Origin: CBDCLY01 sp965218715
Lineage (GTDB): Bacteria > Bacteroidota > Bacteroidia > Flavobacteriales_E > Vicingaceae
NCBI GenBank assembly: GCA_965218715.1
Contig: CBDCLY010000028.1
Span: 1-64,000, forward strand
DNA: 64,000 nt
Direction of reading: 5' to 3'
The position numbers and the translations under genes were made by a program. Positions 60,570 through 64,000 of the stretch are shown here, one piece after another. The notes below the pieces were generated by a model that was not told the origin of the DNA, did no database searches, and saw only the letters and a program-made list of their open reading frames with translations. Every line of letters starts with the position of its first letter. The stretch's first letter is position 1.

Positions 60570-60890
60570 ATGAAAAAGACACTACTTACAACAATAACAA
60601 TTCTGTTCTTTTCTACATTTAATTTTGCGGGAAACCAGAAGACTGTTTCTATTAAAGGACATGTTACGGATAAACAAGGAAGCCCAATTGTTGGAGCAAA
60701 AATTGCAATAGAGGGTTCTGAATCTTCAGTATATACAGATTTTGATGGCTTTTTCATTTTCTCGGAAATACCAAAAGCTAGTCATGTTGTTAAAATTAGT
60801 ATGATTTCCTATAAAGAAGAAACCTCTACTATTAATCTTCAAAATAATTCCTCAGACAAAACCCTCTCTATTGTTTTGGAAAACAAGTAA
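60570..60890 (+). CDS. Stand-alone exported carboxypeptidase-regulatory-like domain protein
   Basis: The 106-residue protein has a signal peptide (MKKTLLTTITILFFSTFNFA) and one CarboxypepD_reg-like beta domain (VSIKGHVTDKQGSPIVGAKI, then YTDFDGFFIFSEIP, then KISMISYKEET). This is the domain usually found at the front of TonB receptors and SusC proteins, here without a barrel. Such small proteins occur in Flavobacteriaceae, but their role is unknown. It is followed by a strong terminator and is probably monocistronic. Confidence 0.75.
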   Translation: MKKTLLTTITILFFSTFNFAGNQKTVSIKGHVTDKQGSPIVGAKIAIEGSESSVYTDFDGFFIFSEIPKASHVVKISMISYKEETSTINLQNNSSDKTLSIVLENK

Positions 60891-60913
60891 TTATAAATAA
60901 TTACCTTGATTTT

Positions 60914-60941
60914 AAAGAGCCCTCGTAATAGAGGGCTCTTT
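60914..60941 (+). terminator. Rho-independent terminator of the 60570 gene
   Basis: AAAGAGCCCTC (60914-60924) and GAGGGCTCTTT (60931-60941) form an 11-bp stem with a 6-base loop, followed by TATTTT. Confidence 0.92.
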
Positions 60942-61011
60942 TATTTTACACCCCTCTATGTTACAGCAAGGTTAAATTTTTGTTTACCTTAGGTTAATAA
61001 ATTATAGCGTC

Positions 61012-61473
61012 ATGAAATATTTTACCTTTCTATTCATTCTATTCATTACTTCTATAGCTCTTATCGCTCAGGAGAAGATTACATTAGTTGATGGCCAATA
61101 TGTTGATCAAAATAATGAGTTATACTCTGGGCGGCATACTACAATTCATGATAATAGCAATAAAGAAGCAGTATATATCCTCAAAGAAGGCAAACTTGAT
61201 GGTGAGGCTAAGTTCTTTTATGCAGATGGATCTAAACAAGAAATTGGGTTTTATAAAAATGGAACTAAACATGGGGAGTGGACCAAATGGAATCAAGAAG
61301 GGAAAAAAATTGGAGAGGCCTTCTATTTTGAAGGAGAAAAAGATGGAACTTGGGTTATTTGGGATGACTCTGGAATGAAGAGATATGAACTTAATTATGA
61401 GAAAGGAGAAAAAACCGGAAACTGGAAAATGTGGGATGAGATGGGATCCCTAACTTCTGAAAAGCGCTATTAA
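61012..61473 (+). CDS. Exported MORN-type repeat protein (YwqK-like)
   Basis: The 153-residue protein has a signal peptide (MKYFTFLFILFITSIALIAQ) and five MORN_2-type repeats of about 23 residues (GKLDGEAKFFYADGSKQEIG, GTKHGEWTKWNQEGKKIGE, GEKDGTWVIWDDSGMKR, GEKTGNWKMWDEMGSLTSE). Annotations often call this family YwqK antitoxins. Here no toxin gene is adjacent and the protein is exported, so that label would be unsupported. It is probably a periplasmic or surface binding protein. A bidirectional terminator separates it from the convergent TonB remnant. Confidence 0.75.
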   Translation: MKYFTFLFILFITSIALIAQEKITLVDGQYVDQNNELYSGRHTTIHDNSNKEAVYILKEGKLDGEAKFFYADGSKQEIGFYKNGTKHGEWTKWNQEGKKIGEAFYFEGEKDGTWVIWDDSGMKRYELNYEKGEKTGNWKMWDEMGSLTSEKRY

Positions 61474-61488
61474 TAAAACAATTCAATT

Positions 61489-61525
61489 TAAGAAAGCCCT
61501 TTAGAAATTCTAAAGGGCTTTCTTA
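61489..61525. terminator. Long bidirectional terminator
   Basis: TAAGAAAGCCCTTTAGAA (61489-61506) and TTCTAAAGGGCTTTCTTA (61508-61525) are perfect complements over 18 bp. Loop opening at the centre would leave at least 16 pairs. It lies between two convergent coding sequences. Confidence 0.9.
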
Positions 61526-61526
61526 T

Positions 61527-62408
61527 TTAAAATTTATAGCTGTATCCTATTGTTATTGTTTGTGCTGGTGAGTACCTAGAGTATACCTTATCACTGGAGC
61601 TATATGACTCAAGAATACTCTCCCTATCATCTCTCAATATATTTGTTATTCCTAAACTAATACTTGAATTTTCTTTTATTCCTATTGTTTTAGAAGCTTT
61701 AAAATTCAAACTGTGAAATCGGTTTTCAAAGACATTGGGAGTATTTGATATTCCCACCAATGCTAACCTTTTACCTTGTACATTGTAACTTAAATTACAT
61801 TCCAGGCCCAAAGAATCGTTTTTATAGTTTACAAATACATTCACTACATAAGGAGATTGACCCTGTAGTGTTCTGAATTTATCAATCGTTTCTCCTGCTC
61901 TCTTATTTTGCACTCGCTCATCAAATTCTGAAATATCATCTGCAGTTCCTATTACACCATCAGAACCGGGGGTAATTATTTTTCTTCTGTCAATTTTTGA
62001 TTGTACTCTTGTATAATTTGCCCCTACAGACCATTCGTCCCAATTTTCATTTAAAAATGATAGGTTTCTTCTCGCATCAATCTCAAAACCAAGAACCTCA
62101 GCCTCTTTAGAATTTCTAGGTGTAAACTGATCAGTGGCGGTTTGATCAAAAGCAACAATTTCTATAGGATTATTGAATTTCTTATAGAACCCACTTACAG
62201 AAATTAACTGCCCTCCAGGAAAAAACTTTTCTACTCTTAAATCTAAATTGTTAATCTCGGTTTGTTGAACATCAAGGTTTCCGATAAAAATCCTACCTGT
62301 TAATGCATCAATTATTTCTGCTCCAGACTTCTCTTTAAAAGAAGGTCTTGCTACAGTTTGAGAAAAGTTAAACCTTAAATTGGCTTCTTCCCCAAAATTA
62401 TAAATCAA
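61527..62408 (-). pseudogene. C-terminal remnant of a TonB-dependent receptor
   Basis: The 293-codon frame reads only the last third of a TonB receptor barrel: RFNFSQTVARPSFKE, then NNLDLRVEKFFPGGQLISVS, then GFYKKFNNPIE, then FEIDARRNLSFLNENWDEWS, then SLGITNILRDDRESI, and the terminal FxF (ITIGYSYKF). The plug, signal peptide and about 500 residues of barrel are missing. The frame is open back to 62423, where a TAG ends it. The remnant is therefore the result of a deletion or insertion. It has no usable start and is unlikely to be functional. Confidence 0.85.
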
Positions 62409-62514
62409 CCTAGGTTGTTTATACTACCTTTTACACAAATAGAATTAAAATGTAATTATTTTTTCTTTTTTAGAACAGAACCATCCGCACCTTAATAAAA
62501 CCAACAATATTGAG

Positions 62515-62522
62515 TAATTTCG
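62515..62522 (+). promoter_or_regulatory. Candidate -7 element TAATTTCG of the ferritin gene
   Basis: The octamer is one base off TAnnTTTG and ends 23 bp before the ATG at 62546. It is identical to the octamer before the TamL-like gene. Confidence 0.35.
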
Positions 62523-62545
62523 AGATTGAAAAAAAACAAGACATT

Positions 62546-63046
62546 ATGCTTTCAAATACTATAGAACAATTGCTACAAGACCAAGTTGAAAAAGAAGCCT
62601 CCTCTTCTCAGACTTATTTAGCAATGGCCGTATGGGCAGACATAAAAGGCTACAATGGAGCTGCCCAATTTCTATACGCTCACTCTGATGAAGAGAGAGA
62701 ACACATGTTAAAATTAGTCAAGTTCATCAATGAAAGAGGGTCTCATGCAAGTGTACCCTCCTTGTCTGCACCACAAAAGGACTTCAATAGTTTAAAGGAA
62801 GTTTTTGAAAAAATCTTAGAACATGAAATCTTGGTAACGGCCTCCATCAACAACATCATTACAGCCTGTTTAAAGGAAAATGATCACACTACCAACAACT
62901 TTATGCAGTGGTACATTTCTGAACAAATGGAAGAAGAACAATTGGCTAGATCTATCATCGATAAATTAGAAATGATAGGAAGCGACACTTCAAGTCTTTA
63001 CCTTTTTGATAGAGAGTTAGAATCAAGCGATCCTCATGCCAATTAA
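62546..63046 (+). CDS. Ferritin (non-haem, bacterial FtnA-like)
   Basis: I chose the ATG at 62546 (MLSNTIEQLLQDQVEKEASS) over the TTG at 62510, which overlaps the promoter element. The 166-residue four-helix protein carries the ferroxidase residues: an E in the first helix (EKEASSSQTYLAMAVWAD), SDEEREHMLK (the EExxH pair), and a third-helix E in EHEILVTASINNI, with QWYISEQMEEEQ in the fourth. The length is typical of bacterial ferritins. It oxidises and stores iron in the cytosol. It overlaps the next gene by one base (TAATG). Confidence 0.93.
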   Translation: MLSNTIEQLLQDQVEKEASSSQTYLAMAVWADIKGYNGAAQFLYAHSDEEREHMLKLVKFINERGSHASVPSLSAPQKDFNSLKEVFEKILEHEILVTASINNIITACLKENDHTTNNFMQWYISEQMEEEQLARSIIDKLEMIGSDTSSLYLFDRELESSDPHAN

Positions 63047-63693
63047 TGAAATTGTCTTTTATTAAGCACATCCTTTCTTTTTTATTGTTCTTTGCTTGCC
63101 TCTTTTCCTCTTGTGAAAAAGAAGAGGACGAACCAATGGATCTGAACCTCACTAACAGCCCTCAAGATACAACTAGGACCATAGAACAACGATTCAACAT
63201 CAGCAAACCTTATTTCTATACTGGACTTTTTAATGGCAGAAGAGTAACTTATGAAACGGATGGCAACAGTTTTCCAGAATTCTTTTCTCAGCATTGGAAC
63301 AGTTCTCAAGGTGGATCTAGAGGAATAACCACGGGTTTTTTTAGTCTTTTAACCATTGACATTTACCATGAATATGGGCATTATGGAGTTCCTGATACTT
63401 CTAGCTTTTTTTACATTGGAAAATACTACACCAACAGCAATGGTTCAAACATTCCTAATGATACCTTGAGGTATACTTTACATTACGACAATCAGATTGA
63501 ATCCTATCGTTCTGATCAAATGTTAAACCTACAAGCAAAATTTAAGGTTGTTCAATTCTTGCCTCATGTGAATAGAAGTTTTATCCAACGCGATATAAGA
63601 AAAAGATTCAGGGCTGAAATTGATAGTTTATGGCTACCTGGTCTTGATTCAATTTTAATCACTGACTTTGTCATTCAATCTCCTATTGAATAA
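63046..63693 (+). CDS. Unrecognised lipoprotein translationally coupled to ferritin
   Basis: The ATG at 63046 shares one base with the ferritin stop. The 215-residue protein has a lipoprotein signal (LSFLLFFACLFSSC, lipobox LFSSC near residue 23) and an acidic linker (EKEEDEPMD). A beta-rich domain follows (YFYTGLFNGRRVTYE, IGKYYTNSNGSN, RYTLHYDNQIESYRSDQ). No catalytic motif can be trusted. The coupling with ferritin hints at a role in iron metabolism, which is inference. I do not recognise the family. Confidence 0.7.
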   Translation: MKLSFIKHILSFLLFFACLFSSCEKEEDEPMDLNLTNSPQDTTRTIEQRFNISKPYFYTGLFNGRRVTYETDGNSFPEFFSQHWNSSQGGSRGITTGFFSLLTIDIYHEYGHYGVPDTSSFFYIGKYYTNSNGSNIPNDTLRYTLHYDNQIESYRSDQMLNLQAKFKVVQFLPHVNRSFIQRDIRKRFRAEIDSLWLPGLDSILITDFVIQSPIE

Positions 63694-64000
63694 TCATTTA
63701 TACTCTTGCTCCAAGCCTTTGAGCTGGTAAACCAGACAAGCCGCCAATCCTATCAAAAGAGCTACTCCTATCCACAAAATGGGAAAACCAAAATGATCTG
63801 CAATGCCTAAACCTAGGACTGGCGCTACCATGTGACAAAGACTAAAGGCCATTCCATACAAGGCCAAATACCTTCCCCTTAAATGCTCTGGAGCCCTATT
63901 CATTATTGCTGTTGTGGTATAAGGCAACACGAAAATTTCTCCGATAGTAAAAAACACTAAACAAAGTGCACTTATGCCTTGCCAGGTATCAAAATAAAGT
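63694..64000 (-). CDS. MFS transporter, C-terminal part; runs off the right edge
   Basis: About 102 codons are visible, with the stop at 63694. They carry the last helices of a major facilitator (ALCLVFFTIGEIFVLPYTT, then GRYLALYGMAFSLCHMVAPVLG, then ILWIGVALLIGLAACLVYQL). The RAPEHLRGRYLALYG loop is the MFS RxxxGR-type loop between helices 8 and 9. The substrate cannot be read from this part. The gene continues beyond the window. It is convergent with the lipoprotein gene, whose stop is adjacent. Confidence 0.8.
   Translation of the reverse strand, partial: LYFDTWQGISALCLVFFTIGEIFVLPYTTTAIMNRAPEHLRGRYLALYGMAFSLCHMVAPVLGLGIADHFGFPILWIGVALLIGLAACLVYQLKGLEQEYK

Noticed and set aside
61012..61473. 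Toxin-antitoxin label for the MORN-type protein
   Set aside because: No toxin gene is adjacent and the protein carries a signal peptide, so an antitoxin role is not supported.
63360..63400. HEYGH in the lipoprotein as a zinc protease motif
   Set aside because: The flanking residues are not helix-forming and no third ligand is evident. The match is probably chance.

Overview
The window is a stretch of chromosome from a member of the Bacteroidota, probably a Flavobacteriales-like lineage. Several independent signs support this: secreted proteins ending in type IX secretion (T9SS) sorting domains, -7 promoter elements of the form TAnnTTTG with little Shine-Dalgarno signal, a short primary sigma factor of about 288 residues, a lipid-anchored TamA/BamA-like protein, TonB receptors with carboxypeptidase-regulatory N-terminal domains, and a tmRNA whose tag reads GDNNYALAA. 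I cannot name the species.

Layout. 0-4.2 kb (minus strand): three secreted proteins, one of them frameshifted. 4.3-22.4 kb: core metabolism and information genes, including a FAD oxidoreductase, a SpoU/TrmH methyltransferase, a TamL-like barrel, class I aldolase, accD, rpsO-pnp with a strong intervening hairpin, the primary sigma factor, rpe, a lysine-ketoglutarate reductase-type enzyme, acetyl-CoA synthetase and a metallopeptidase/propeller/barrel protein. 22.4-27.5 kb: small lipoprotein and secreted genes, a gene stopped by an in-frame TGA, an EVE/PUA-like HNH endonuclease overlapping a Nudix hydrolase, and an ECF sigma operon. 27.8-34.6 kb: two large secreted repeat proteins (14 VCBS-type repeats; sortilin/BNR propellers). 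34.6-41.7 kb (minus): PorE-like OmpA protein, AsmA-family protein, dicarboxylate symporter, aroC. 41.8-49.4 kb (plus): histidine degradation genes hutI, hutG (frameshifted) and ftcD, then a membrane patatin and three lipoproteins. 49.4-54.4 kb (minus): a duplicated two-gene module (A1-B1-A2-B2) running into a TPR histidine kinase and a LuxR-type response regulator. 54.9-60.1 kb: the tmRNA gene followed by a metal-homeostasis islet. 60.5-64 kb: small secreted proteins, a TonB receptor remnant, ferritin, a lipoprotein and the end of an MFS transporter.

Three regions are the most interesting. First, the last 18 bp of the tmRNA gene recur exactly at 60045-60062, again followed by a GCCCCG hairpin terminator. 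They bracket a 4.7-kb segment with a Fur-family regulator, DUF3703 protein, CDF metal exporter, DUF6660 protein and TonB receptor, which looks like an integrase-less islet inserted at ssrA. Decayed copies of the same tmRNA end lie nearby. Second, the A-B-A-B-kinase-regulator cluster has a 40-bp promoter element conserved at identical spacing upstream of both A genes, pointing to a self-contained signalling circuit of unknown output. Third, the HNH endonuclease-Nudix pair is a candidate nucleic-acid surveillance or defence unit.

Three genes carry single-site lesions (frameshifts near 2450 and 43464, TGA at 23237). Whether these are real or sequence errors cannot be settled from the sequence alone.
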